A stretch of DNA of 64,000 nucleotides from a virus, in the IMG/VR virus record IMGVR_UViG_3300050821_004765, positions 1-64,000 of that record; one strand, written 5' to 3'. A model generated the notes under the pieces. That model was not told the DNA's origin. It saw only the letters and a program-made list of their open reading frames with translations, and did not search any database. The position numbers were made by a program, and so were the translations under genes. Each line of letters begins with the position of its first letter. The stretch's first letter is position 1. Below are positions 56,201 through 64,000 of this stretch, in pieces.

Positions 56201-58310
56201 ACCTACTGGATTAACTCAAGACCAATTTGCCGCAGAAGTTATCAACCAGGCAAAAGCCATGGGATTTAATGAAGAGCAAACTTTATCGGCTCTTGGTACT
56301 GGTTTACAAGAAACTGGACTGGGTACTAACCCAAGAACGAATGTACTTCAGAATCAAAATGGTACGCCAGATATTGGTGGCGCTTACCAACAAGATAGTA
56401 GTTACGACAAGTACGGAAACAAGCTAGACCCAAAGGTTGCAATTCATGGATTCCTTGACCAATTTAGAAGTCGTGGCCAAGGCTTAAATAATCCCAACCC
56501 TTGGAACCAAGCGCTTCGCGTGCAAGTCCCCGCTACTGTAGCTGGTGGCGGATATAATGATGCGCCGTCCGGCGAAATTGGCCCGGGCGATTACTTGCGA
56601 AATAGACAACGGCAAAATGCTCTAGGCATTTACAATCGATTGACAGCAGGTGGCGCTGCGCCTACGTCAGCCAATAATATACCAACTCGCAACGCATCCG
56701 ACTACGGCGGGGTAGCCCTCAATGACACAGAACACCCATTAGATCCTGGCGGTGGTGTTGCCGATAACCCCGCCAGCCAGGCAACGCGGGCGCAGCCGTT
56801 CCTTGGGGGCAGCACGGTAAGTGCTTATGACCGAGCCCGTAGTGCTGGTGCGTTTACTAGCCCACCGCTCTATGCGCCGGGGACAGACACCGGTGGCTAC
56901 GGGCACCCGGGCAAATTGCCTGCATGGATGACAGACTTGGGTAATAGGTTTGGGGTTATCCCAAGCACTTATCCTGAAGGTGGCACACTACACCAAGAGG
57001 GGTTCGCGACAGACTGGGTTGCGAAGCCCGGGGACAAAGACCCGGCTGGCACAATGGATAAGTTTGCTGACTTCATTATGAATAGCTTGATGAGTCAGAC
57101 TATGGAGCTTATCCACGCTAACTCAAAGCAAGGCAAAACTTGGGGAATATTTGCTGGCGAACCGGTTGGGCCTGGTACTAAGTACCCAGATTACAACAAA
57201 GGTGACTGGGCTGGCCACGATGACTATGGGCCAGAGCCGCACGTACACTGGGCTACGGATGTGGCGCCGCTGCTGAATGGTATGCCGCCGCAGGGCGGTT
57301 CGCCGCCTGCTGGCGGACCGGGAACTGGGCAGATGACACCATCTGGTGGCGCGTGGCTTACACCGGGCGGCAACGTAGTAACTACCAATCAGCAGACTAA
57401 TATGCCGGGTACTGGCCTGTTACCTGGTGGCGGAACGCCAGGTAATGGCTTACAGTCGGGTGGCGGTTCTTGGTTGGGTGGACAGAATAGCCAGCAACCC
57501 GGGCAAAGTGGTGGGACTTGGCTTGGTGGAATGGGCCAACAGAGCGTGCCTGGTGTCCCGCAGGCACCTACCCAAGCACCAATGTCTGGTATGCAAATTG
57601 CTACCCAGGCTATCCAGGGTGCCGGTAATATTGCGGATAGCATCTTTTCTAGTATCAACAGCGTAATTGATTCCATTGGTGCTGGTGCCGACTTAATTAA
57701 GAAAGCAGCTTTGCTACCCAAGGATACTCAGACTGTTATCAGTATGGTAAAGGATGTCCAACAATTTATTACAACTGGCGCACAGATTGCACAAACGACA
57801 TCGTCTGTCTTGGGAACGGTCAGTAGCTTTGTTGGTGCCGGTGCAAGTGCCGATCCCTCCGGCGGGGCAGCTGGAGCTGCGGCCGCTTTAGGTGCAGCCA
57901 GTAGCATTGCTGGACTTGTCGGTGACGCATTGTCAACTGTGAATATGGGTATTACTGCAGGTATTGATATTTACCAGCAAGTTACTAAATACATGGGTGA
58001 TATCGCTGGCTTTACGTTGGGTGGTAAAGCGACCGGTTGGCTTGGCGGCAATGTGAATATGTTGCTCAATACTAATAATGGATCGCTGTATACTTATAGC
58101 CAGAACGATCCACTCAATAAGAACGTATTGAACCCCGGTTTCCAGCAAGCTTATGATCACACCAATGCTCCACAGCAACTAACGCCGACGGTGGGTTCTG
58201 TAAATGTGTATGCTGGCCCGGGACAAACGACACAGCAAATGATGTCAGACACAATGTGGATGGTGGGTACTGGTGCACCTTCAGTGGTATCGGCAGCAGG
58301 TAAGACATGA
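53205..58310 (+). CDS. tape measure protein with two cell-wall-hydrolase-like domains, 1701 aa
   Basis: Sets tail length and probably enters the host with the DNA. N-terminal 200 residues are coiled coil. Residues 240-310 and others are hydrophobic, Gly/Ala-rich helices. Around 1000-1140, MGFNEEQTLSALGTGLQETG with GGAYQQDSSY resembles a lysozyme/transglycosylase-like fold. Around 1205-1355, TLHQEGFATDWVAKPGD and a later EPHVHWATDV fit a peptidase of the M15/ARB type often found in mycobacteriophage tape measures. The C-terminus is Gly/Ala-rich. Largest gene in the window. Confidence 0.88.
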   Translation: MADEDLGTAHGQVKITADVSGALEASAAMAGLNTEGKTLQGTLGKTTDEMSRQEKQSQVSAASLSNLQSKHEGLRQRMQETADAAGKVRQAQADLDAVMLNVSSTTEEQRDALKNLTQVKRDATEAEKAQTLAADAFRRAMDNHNNTVGKSSIVQRAFSADARESARTMRTFGQSLDEAGEKLQEFDKRKDHTRENIRGFRRDWEDMVDSIGKFVKINSTKETLQGIADTISNVRNATLGVLAGGGLAGGLGLLLGGGTEGLVGMVASMTELVGLVGLLPGLLAGAGAGVATLAVGFHGVAESIGAMGDPMKFVESLRELGPVTRQAMVEIHSFYASFRGAMEEVQDSIFTPILNDIQPLVMTYLPMLMHAGQEIGAVFGQAGHLFAAWLETPETVQTIQQFLHNVAGGLQAALPAVQAFSNAFLTISAVGGGFFQQIGESVAAVAKEFNAFISSAAQSGKLQEFIQYGIDSFKVLMTNIKDVSEALFNIFSIGNQYGGGFLELFRNIGQEFLNWTKSIGGQRTIADFFQTITEAGKALHPILREVGSGLATVVSSIVHLGTDIAPSINVFFKDLNDALKILGPALIQSAPAFSEFVEAMGRLVLGVVQALGPNLPTFLKNFADAAIKLVGPATELAGALGELLGKLTPKEIEFIIGAVGAFNALGTVIPIVTGAVALLANPVGLVVAGIAALTAGLVYFYENNDGFKEWVDDVNAGIDELPDALSKVPSFFESMWDTVTKLIKGWWGDVSNWGEKLADDFAAGIRSGLTTVEDAVKDMFGIPVSHGKPGSPTEEGPLSDTWSDTWGAQFSHDYASGIASGQGEVAAAASGVAGAAKDQFSTSGNTVAVGGEYHAGSSGFDQWIKRLTSDMKAVSNIAHEVISTGLGAASDVLKGVKLFAELWKGGVNPLTAPGGFDQGDKPLIPQAAYQGQFDVPNVPKASPYGQLSATDTTVPATGSGPTTGTYVPPSAKGPASDTPPTTPVAPTGGAVAPAGGQVGPTGLTQDQFAAEVINQAKAMGFNEEQTLSALGTGLQETGLGTNPRTNVLQNQNGTPDIGGAYQQDSSYDKYGNKLDPKVAIHGFLDQFRSRGQGLNNPNPWNQALRVQVPATVAGGGYNDAPSGEIGPGDYLRNRQRQNALGIYNRLTAGGAAPTSANNIPTRNASDYGGVALNDTEHPLDPGGGVADNPASQATRAQPFLGGSTVSAYDRARSAGAFTSPPLYAPGTDTGGYGHPGKLPAWMTDLGNRFGVIPSTYPEGGTLHQEGFATDWVAKPGDKDPAGTMDKFADFIMNSLMSQTMELIHANSKQGKTWGIFAGEPVGPGTKYPDYNKGDWAGHDDYGPEPHVHWATDVAPLLNGMPPQGGSPPAGGPGTGQMTPSGGAWLTPGGNVVTTNQQTNMPGTGLLPGGGTPGNGLQSGGGSWLGGQNSQQPGQSGGTWLGGMGQQSVPGVPQAPTQAPMSGMQIATQAIQGAGNIADSIFSSINSVIDSIGAGADLIKKAALLPKDTQTVISMVKDVQQFITTGAQIAQTTSSVLGTVSSFVGAGASADPSGGAAGAAAALGAASSIAGLVGDALSTVNMGITAGIDIYQQVTKYMGDIAGFTLGGKATGWLGGNVNMLLNTNNGSLYTYSQNDPLNKNVLNPGFQQAYDHTNAPQQLTPTVGSVNVYAGPGQTTQQMMSDTMWMVGTGAPSVVSAAGKT

Positions 58311-59293
58311 CCGGGCCAACTAACCCAGACACTGGACAGGCGAACCCTAACACAAGCGGGAACCCGCCTGGGCCCGGACCTTACCAGCCTATTGAGCAAC
58401 AAACAACGGTAGCTTCTGCACTAAACTTGCGGCCATTCCAATATCAGATTGGCGGCTTAGTATTTGGTAGACATACCAATATGGTAGTTAGCAAAGTTGA
58501 TATTCAAACTTATAACGTCAATGCTGAAGACTTCCAGATCATTAGGACAAATGAAAGATCATTCGGTGTTGATACTCTGTCACCTGGCAGTTTGGTATTC
58601 ACGCTCGGCGCTTTGGATAATCGACCTATTAACTTTGCTGCCGCAATAGACTATGACTTACTCCCATTGATGCTTGGTTACAAATCCCAAGCTATGCTAT
58701 CCGATTTCCTTATGGAGTGGAAGGCCAATGATGTATTCCCTAACTGGGGTGAAACTAAACCAATTTACTTTGCTGACCGAGATGGCGTCACCAAGCGTAT
58801 TTATGGACGTCCAGGTAAAGTCACATACTCGCGGTCTACCACCAAGAACGCTTTTTGGAATGTGCAGGCCGAGTATAGACGTGCAGATACATACGTCTAC
58901 AGCGATGTAGAATATTTCGTTGGCCCAATCTATCCAGGGCAAGCTCCGGTATTTGCATCTAGGCAGGATGGCGATGGCCCCGCATGGATGCGTATTCTTT
59001 TCACGGGGCCATTCAACCACCCTGTGATGACATATGGAGAAAACGTTCTCGAGGTTGGTGTACAAGAAGCGGATGGATCTGTTCTTGAAGTTAACAGCTA
59101 TCCCTGGGAGCGTCGTGTCATTGATAGTAATGGCATCAACTGGCGATCACAGTTGCTAGGGGAGACAGTATATTTGGATCAATTACAATTCCCGGTCGGC
59201 ACGACTTGGCCGATCAGCTGGGTACAGGAAGGCACAGCTAACTCTGATACCGCAGCATACTTCTGTTGGCGCGAATCATACAATATGATGTGA
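58307..59293 (+). CDS. distal tail (Dit-like) protein, 328 aa
   Basis: First gene after the tape measure, with ATGA overlap. Beta-rich from residue 45 (FQYQIGGLVFGRHTNMVVSK), a usual Dit-type layout. A Pro/Gly/Asn-rich leader of 40 residues precedes it. It should form the ring at the tail tip to which the other minor tail proteins attach. Confidence 0.72.
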   Translation: MTGPTNPDTGQANPNTSGNPPGPGPYQPIEQQTTVASALNLRPFQYQIGGLVFGRHTNMVVSKVDIQTYNVNAEDFQIIRTNERSFGVDTLSPGSLVFTLGALDNRPINFAAAIDYDLLPLMLGYKSQAMLSDFLMEWKANDVFPNWGETKPIYFADRDGVTKRIYGRPGKVTYSRSTTKNAFWNVQAEYRRADTYVYSDVEYFVGPIYPGQAPVFASRQDGDGPAWMRILFTGPFNHPVMTYGENVLEVGVQEADGSVLEVNSYPWERRVIDSNGINWRSQLLGETVYLDQLQFPVGTTWPISWVQEGTANSDTAAYFCWRESYNMM

Positions 59294-59294
59294 T

Positions 59295-61223
59295 ATGACT
59301 ATTCAAATTGTGCAAGAGAAAGTTATTGGGCAATCCAATAATACTGGAGCGATTAGCTTTAGTTTTGCTAGTGCGGTTACCCTTGGCAATACTGTAGTAG
59401 TTGTAGTTGCTTGTTCCAATAGCGACGCATACCCAATGGCAGCAAGCAACTGCTTCCTCGGCTACGAGCTAGTACCCGGTACATTTGCCGTTTGGGATCC
59501 GGGTAATAGTGCCGGTATCAATGAAGCTGTTGATGAAGGCATCTTTGCTACTTGCTGGGTGCTACCAAATTGCCCCGCCGGTAATGGTATCACATTGAGC
59601 ATTGCCAATATGGAATATATCAACGAGATAGTTGCCTATGAAATTAGTGGACTAGGCAACTCACCAATCGTTGACCAGTTTATTTTCAATTCTGGTGCTA
59701 CTGGCAATATTAACTCTGGTGAAACCCAAGGATCTACATTTGCACCGGAGATTGCCATTGGCGTTGGTATGGCGCTCAACGGCGGCGCACAAGCGCCGAG
59801 TGGCGACACAACTTGGACTGCAGTTGAGGCGTCTGGAGAGACGTACGCGCGAATTGGCTACACCGTAGCTACATCTACTGCGACTAAGTTCTCTTGGGTT
59901 GAGACCATTAGCAGCGGCCCTTGGGTTTCCGGTATCGTTAGCCTGTACGCTGCACCCCTAACTGGTACCGTACAGCCTGCGAGTATTCCTACTGGCGATG
60001 AAGGTAAGTTTCGTTTCATTGTGGAGGAAGCAGTAACTGGTAAGATTCTTACGCGGGATCTCAATGTCACCAAGCCTAAGCTGCTACGCGCATTAAGCGG
60101 CCCGTGTAAAATTGAGTTCGATGTTGACTACCGCGATCTATCTGCCATTGGTATTGGGTTCAATCCGTGGGGGCACTGGATTCATGTGGAAAAAGAAATC
60201 TATGGCGAACGTAAGATTTGGTGCAGTGGTATTGTACAGCCCGGTAAGGTAGACAAGAAGACCGGTGTCTTGCACCTACAAGCTCAGGGGTTCGCTGGAT
60301 ATCCAAAAGGTATTCCGTGGCTAGAGAATTGGAACCCCCTTACCGTCGACCCGTTCCAAGTTGTTCAAAAGATTTGGCATCATCTACAGAGTTATAGCAA
60401 TGGCAATCTTGGGGTAACAGTTTACCCGTCTATTGCCGGACTCGAAATGCTACCGGGTTATGCGTTCGATGGCAATATCATGAACCTGGACTTCTTTGCT
60501 GAGTATATTCGTGCAGAAGACAAGAACGACTGTGGCGATTACATCAATACTCTTGCACAAAATATTCCTTTTGACTATGTCGAATATAGTAATTGGAATG
60601 ATGACTACTCGGCAATCCAGAAGTCAATATTCCTTGGCTATCCTAAGGCTGGTGTACAGCAAGACTACTTATCATTTGTCATCAATGAAAATGTTATGGA
60701 GGCACTACCATATGTGGAAGCTCAAATTGACTGGGCTAGTGATGTTATTATTGACGGTTGGTTCCCCGGCAGTGAGTACAGCGCAACCTTCACTAATCCC
60801 CTCCCCAACAGATATCGTCGCGTGCTTACCGAAGATGAAGCTAGAATCAACAGCAACGAAATCGCAGCAGCTTGGGCTCAGCGTAAGTTGTCAAAGCGAC
60901 AAACCCCTGCCTACTGGTCCGATATTGTTACCATCTTGGGGCACCCAAATGCCCCATTTGGATCCTACGACGTAGGCGATGATATTTGGGTCACTGGCTA
61001 TATGCCATGGGTCGGTGACGTCAACCAGCTTCATAAGATCCTCGCAATTCAAGTAAATGAAGACCAAGGCACCTGTGAGTTAACGCTCATGGCTGAAGGC
61101 GCATTCAACTATGCGCCGGTATACTATCAGGGTAGCATTAGTGGTTCTACAACTATGGTTGAAAGCGCCACACCAAATGTAACTGTCGCCACTTATGCCG
61201 CACAGATTGGACCGGGCAGTTGA
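59295..61223 (+). CDS. tail-associated (Tal/minor tail) protein, 642 aa
   Basis: An N-terminal region of about 230 residues is beta-rich and may carry a carbohydrate-binding or jelly-roll domain (ISFSFASAVTLGNTVVVVVA). From about 235 to 600 it follows the Tal/gp27-like minor tail pattern (GKILTRDLNVTKPKLLRALS, LYGERKIWCSGIV-like, YNYAPVYYQGS-like end). Such proteins form the central tip. Confidence 0.72.
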   Translation: MTIQIVQEKVIGQSNNTGAISFSFASAVTLGNTVVVVVACSNSDAYPMAASNCFLGYELVPGTFAVWDPGNSAGINEAVDEGIFATCWVLPNCPAGNGITLSIANMEYINEIVAYEISGLGNSPIVDQFIFNSGATGNINSGETQGSTFAPEIAIGVGMALNGGAQAPSGDTTWTAVEASGETYARIGYTVATSTATKFSWVETISSGPWVSGIVSLYAAPLTGTVQPASIPTGDEGKFRFIVEEAVTGKILTRDLNVTKPKLLRALSGPCKIEFDVDYRDLSAIGIGFNPWGHWIHVEKEIYGERKIWCSGIVQPGKVDKKTGVLHLQAQGFAGYPKGIPWLENWNPLTVDPFQVVQKIWHHLQSYSNGNLGVTVYPSIAGLEMLPGYAFDGNIMNLDFFAEYIRAEDKNDCGDYINTLAQNIPFDYVEYSNWNDDYSAIQKSIFLGYPKAGVQQDYLSFVINENVMEALPYVEAQIDWASDVIIDGWFPGSEYSATFTNPLPNRYRRVLTEDEARINSNEIAAAWAQRKLSKRQTPAYWSDIVTILGHPNAPFGSYDVGDDIWVTGYMPWVGDVNQLHKILAIQVNEDQGTCELTLMAEGAFNYAPVYYQGSISGSTTMVESATPNVTVATYAAQIGPGS

Positions 61224-61717
61224 CCACAGGAGGCACAGGCCCAGTTATTGGGCCGAGTAACCCAATCAACAGGCCGCTTGACCTGTATGGCAAATTCTTT
61301 CAGAGCCTATTCGCTGGAGCGGTCGACTTTGTTGATGACCCAGTCTACTGCATGCTATGTACGAGTAGCTATACCCCCAACCAGGATTCACACCAATATA
61401 AATCAGATGTAACAAATGAGGTTGTTGGCAGCGGCTACTTTGAAGGTGGCCAAGCCCTCACGGGTGTTGAGGCGTTATATCAAGTCTCAGGTTCACTAAA
61501 GCAGCTTGTGGTTACGGCGGGGAACTTGGTTTGGCCCAGCGTTACCTTTTCTGCTGCTTATGCCATTTTGTACATGAACTCTGCCGTGCCGGAAACCCAA
61601 CAGCCACTGATCGGCTACATGAACTTCCAAGGTACACAGTCACCGGCTGACGAAGCCTTCTATATTAACTGGGCAAGTGCCGGGGTGTTTACACTTACCA
61701 TCCCGGTGGCGACATGA
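61220..61717 (+). CDS. hypothetical minor tail protein, 165 aa
   Basis: Not recognised beyond position. TTG start overlapping the upstream stop as TTGA. The N-terminal SNPINRPLDLYGKFFQSLFA and beta-rich body (ITFSAAYAILYMNSAVPETQ-like) suit a small adsorption-apparatus component. Confidence 0.6.
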   Translation: MTTGGTGPVIGPSNPINRPLDLYGKFFQSLFAGAVDFVDDPVYCMLCTSSYTPNQDSHQYKSDVTNEVVGSGYFEGGQALTGVEALYQVSGSLKQLVVTAGNLVWPSVTFSAAYAILYMNSAVPETQQPLIGYMNFQGTQSPADEAFYINWASAGVFTLTIPVAT

Positions 61718-63615
61718 CTGGACCGCTTTATCCTGGTGCCACAAGTTCTTCGCAGCAGACATATGCACTTAGTCAGATCGACTCAACGAAGTACCCAGAT
61801 ACCAATAAAGACTTTGAAGCGAATATGGGTCGCCTTAACACTTGGGTCGACTACATTGCTTCTTATCTGCAGACGATGCAGAAAGGTATTGACCAAGCCA
61901 ACCAGGATGCGCTCCAAAAAGTACAGAGTTTAGTATCTGGTATCGAGGAAATGTTCGCTGGTGGACAAGGCCTCTTTGGCATTGACCTTGGCAATCTACA
62001 ATATTATCTCCCCGCCATCGGTGCGCTCCTTGGATTTAATACCACAGATCCATTCCCGATCAACCTATTTGATGCAGCAGAGAACTTCTTTCTTGGTTAC
62101 ATTGTACCTTTGAGTAGTTTCGCTTCAACAATCAATGGGTTCATCACCCCCATCCTTGAAGACTTTGGTATTAATGCCAATTTCATTCAAGCAGCGCAAA
62201 ACCTTATCAACGCATTCCAGAATGTAACGAATGATGTTGAATCATTCCTGTCTAATATGTGGAATGTACTCACCGTCTTCGGCGTCACATCTGGTGGACT
62301 TAGTCCGTTCTCTGATTTGTGGCACGCGATAACAACATTGCTTGGTGGCTTCAGTCTTACCAACCTTGGTGCAATTACCAACCCGATCTTCTTGGCGCTC
62401 GCGCCTTGGGTACAAGACTTGGCCGACTTGGTCAACACTATCGGCGATGCCATTACTGCTATCGAGAACATCACCAACCCATTTGGGCAACTGCTACAGA
62501 ACTTCCTATCATTCACTAACATATTCGGTTGGCTCAATATTCCGGGTGCTAACTTTAGCAACTTTAGCGAGTGGTTCCAGATACCAGGCCTAACTGCAAT
62601 TAGCAATCTAATTGTCAATGTATCCACTGCGCTTGCCAACTTAGTAGACTTGTTATTCAATAAAATCACAGGCTCCAATGCGAGCGGTGTGTCATATGGT
62701 CTGCTTGGCGATGCCGTTAAAGGTCTGGCCGATCTTATCCAGAATGCCATGAATGGTATCGACACGATCCTGAATGTTGTAGGCAAACTATTCGGTATGG
62801 TGCAACAACTCGTTGATGACATTCTCAATATACCAATCTTCAAAGGCATAGAAGATCTACTCAACAATATTGAGGGCGCCATATCTGGTTGGTGGAACAA
62901 TATTGTTCAAAGTCTTACCGGCCAGAACCCGGGTACTGCTGCCAACACTACCCAGATCAATGCACTCTGGACCCAAGCCCTTAATGCTGGCGGGGTTAGT
63001 ATCTCCCAGAACTTTTCCTATGGTACAGCATTATCTTCAAGTTGGGGCGTCGTTGAAACGTACGCGCTCCCAACCGTTAGTGGTGCGGGCACTCAAGACT
63101 TTGTCTATGACGTCAATGGCAATATGCACTATGCAATATACAAGACGCCCTTGGCAACCCAGAATAACTATGTGTCATGTATTGTTAAGTATTTTGGCTC
63201 TAACGTTTATGGCCCGGTCCACCTAATACTTTGTGCACAATATAACACAACAACAACTACGCTTGGCGAATATGTAGTCCTTGAATTTGACCATCAGTGG
63301 TACGGTAACTTCTTGCGAATTGTGTCATACACTGGTCCTGGTACTGGTCGTGTTGTTCAAGCAACGGGTAGCCCGAGCGTTAATGTAGGTGATGTACTTG
63401 GTATTGCATATGATGAAGCAGAGAATACATTTGCAATGTTCCGCAATGAACAACAGGTAGGCCAAACCTGGACGGATACGGGTAATATTATCAACCATAG
63501 TACCGGCTACCTTTATACAGGACTTGTGACGAACGCATCTGGTTTATATTACAACGGTGCCAGCCCAGACTGGGGAACTGGTATCGGGCAGTTTGTGGCG
63601 TACGATGCCGTATAG
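61714..63615 (+). CDS. minor tail protein, 633 aa
   Basis: The first 400 residues are long amphipathic and hydrophobic helices with repeated turns (FSLTNLGAITNPIFLALAPW, WLNIPGANFSNFSEWFQIPG). The last 200 are beta-rich with a jelly-roll look (GAGTQDFVYDVNGNMHYAIY). This helix-plus-beta form is common for mycobacteriophage minor tail proteins. ATGA overlap with the gene before. Confidence 0.7.
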   Translation: MTGPLYPGATSSSQQTYALSQIDSTKYPDTNKDFEANMGRLNTWVDYIASYLQTMQKGIDQANQDALQKVQSLVSGIEEMFAGGQGLFGIDLGNLQYYLPAIGALLGFNTTDPFPINLFDAAENFFLGYIVPLSSFASTINGFITPILEDFGINANFIQAAQNLINAFQNVTNDVESFLSNMWNVLTVFGVTSGGLSPFSDLWHAITTLLGGFSLTNLGAITNPIFLALAPWVQDLADLVNTIGDAITAIENITNPFGQLLQNFLSFTNIFGWLNIPGANFSNFSEWFQIPGLTAISNLIVNVSTALANLVDLLFNKITGSNASGVSYGLLGDAVKGLADLIQNAMNGIDTILNVVGKLFGMVQQLVDDILNIPIFKGIEDLLNNIEGAISGWWNNIVQSLTGQNPGTAANTTQINALWTQALNAGGVSISQNFSYGTALSSSWGVVETYALPTVSGAGTQDFVYDVNGNMHYAIYKTPLATQNNYVSCIVKYFGSNVYGPVHLILCAQYNTTTTTLGEYVVLEFDHQWYGNFLRIVSYTGPGTGRVVQATGSPSVNVGDVLGIAYDEAENTFAMFRNEQQVGQTWTDTGNIINHSTGYLYTGLVTNASGLYYNGASPDWGTGIGQFVAYDAV

Positions 63616-64000
63616 CTTCGGTATCAATGTCTCAGATGCTTGGGTGCAAACTCAGCCACAACTTTACACGCAGAACAATGCCTTTGAAAAGCTCGAGCAG
63701 CTAAACCTAGGCATGTGGCGGATGGTGATTCCATATGGACTCGTTTGCACAAACTTACAGCCAGGACCTTATGAAGGCACCTCCAGTTCTGGCGACGTTA
63801 TCACAGCCACCATCACCGGTAGCGGATATGTTGGAACGTCAACTAGTCCACCAAATACAAATGGATCACTTAATGTCCAGGCGGTTGCTTACGGCTCTGG
63901 GGTAGTCACGAGCTTTGCTCCGGGTATGCGTGGACGGGACTGGAGTCTTGTCGACGCTGCCGTTAATAACATTCGCTTGAATGTAGGCTGTGACATTCTT
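63605..64000 (+). CDS. minor tail or glycosidase-like protein, partial at window end
   Basis: Starts ATG overlapping the preceding gene and stays open to the window edge. NVSDAWVQ, LGMWRMVIPYGLV and DWSLVDAAVNNIRLNVGCD resemble the start of a TIM-barrel glycoside hydrolase, as sometimes found on phage tails to digest host polysaccharide. The fragment is too short to name the family. Confidence 0.5.
   Translation, partial: MPYSFGINVSDAWVQTQPQLYTQNNAFEKLEQLNLGMWRMVIPYGLVCTNLQPGPYEGTSSSGDVITATITGSGYVGTSTSPPNTNGSLNVQAVAYGSGVVTSFAPGMRGRDWSLVDAAVNNIRLNVGCDIL

Noticed and set aside
1-64000. CRISPR arrays, insertion sequences, integrase or attachment sites
   Set aside because: No regularly spaced repeats, transposase, recombinase or long direct repeats were seen on reading both strands.

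Overview
The window is the inside of a tailed double-stranded DNA phage genome with a siphovirus-type virion, written as two opposed arms. Several features point to an actinobacterial, probably mycolic-acid-containing host (Mycobacterium or a relative): a PE-PPE-domain hydrolase, a secreted DUF732-like protein, mycobacteriophage-style tail-assembly and decoration proteins, promoters read from short or absent leaders, and frequent GTG and TTG starts. Base composition looks close to balanced (about half G+C by eye), which is low for a mycobacterial phage. From memory only, the low-GC mycobacteriophage Patience is a possible relative; I could not test this. No integrase, immunity repressor, tRNA, CRISPR array or insertion sequence was recognised, and no holin or classical endolysin lies in the window.

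Left arm (1-33.4 kb, genes on the minus strand). From right to left come: an operon of tiny proteins and two larger unknowns (32.1-33.3 kb) that ends at a Rho-independent terminator; a gene-free, A+T-rich stretch (31.5-32.07 kb) with six GGTAACC elements, a candidate origin or control region; an envelope-directed cassette (26.7-31.4 kb) with a DUF732-like secreted protein, a PE-PPE hydrolase and several 27-34 residue membrane peptides; a run of small zinc-binding and unknown proteins (19.9-26.7 kb); and the replication, recombination and nucleotide block (1-19.2 kb). That block holds a SNF2-type helicase, a Cas4/RecB-like nuclease, a Sak4-like ATPase, an SSB-like protein, a DnaE polymerase split in two by an HNH homing endonuclease gene, ThyX, a RuvC-like resolvase and the start of a primase-polymerase. 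Nearly every gene overlaps its neighbour by 1, 4 or 8 bases (TAATG, ATGA, GTGA, TTGA), so translation is strongly coupled.

Right arm (33.7-64 kb, genes on the plus strand). It begins at a promoter whose transcript looks leaderless. Next come a possible small-terminase-like protein, an IPT/TIG surface protein, a string of Gly/Ser-rich basic proteins interrupted by an HNH-like gene, the large terminase, portal, a papain-like protease, a JAMM protease, scaffold, decoration protein, major capsid, connector genes, tail terminator, tail tube, the frameshifted tail-assembly chaperone pair, a 1,701-residue tape measure with two cell-wall-hydrolase-like domains, and minor tail proteins. The last gene runs off the window.

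Regulation. At least eight promoters share a layout of -35, 17 bases and -10. Most have the -35 TAGACT preceded by CGGAC, and the TAG of the -35 often doubles as the stop codon of the upstream gene. At three promoters the start codon lies exactly six bases after the -10, which predicts leaderless mRNA. An 8-base word, GGCGGGGT, occurs 28 times by my hand count (about 2 expected), on both strands and in all reading frames.
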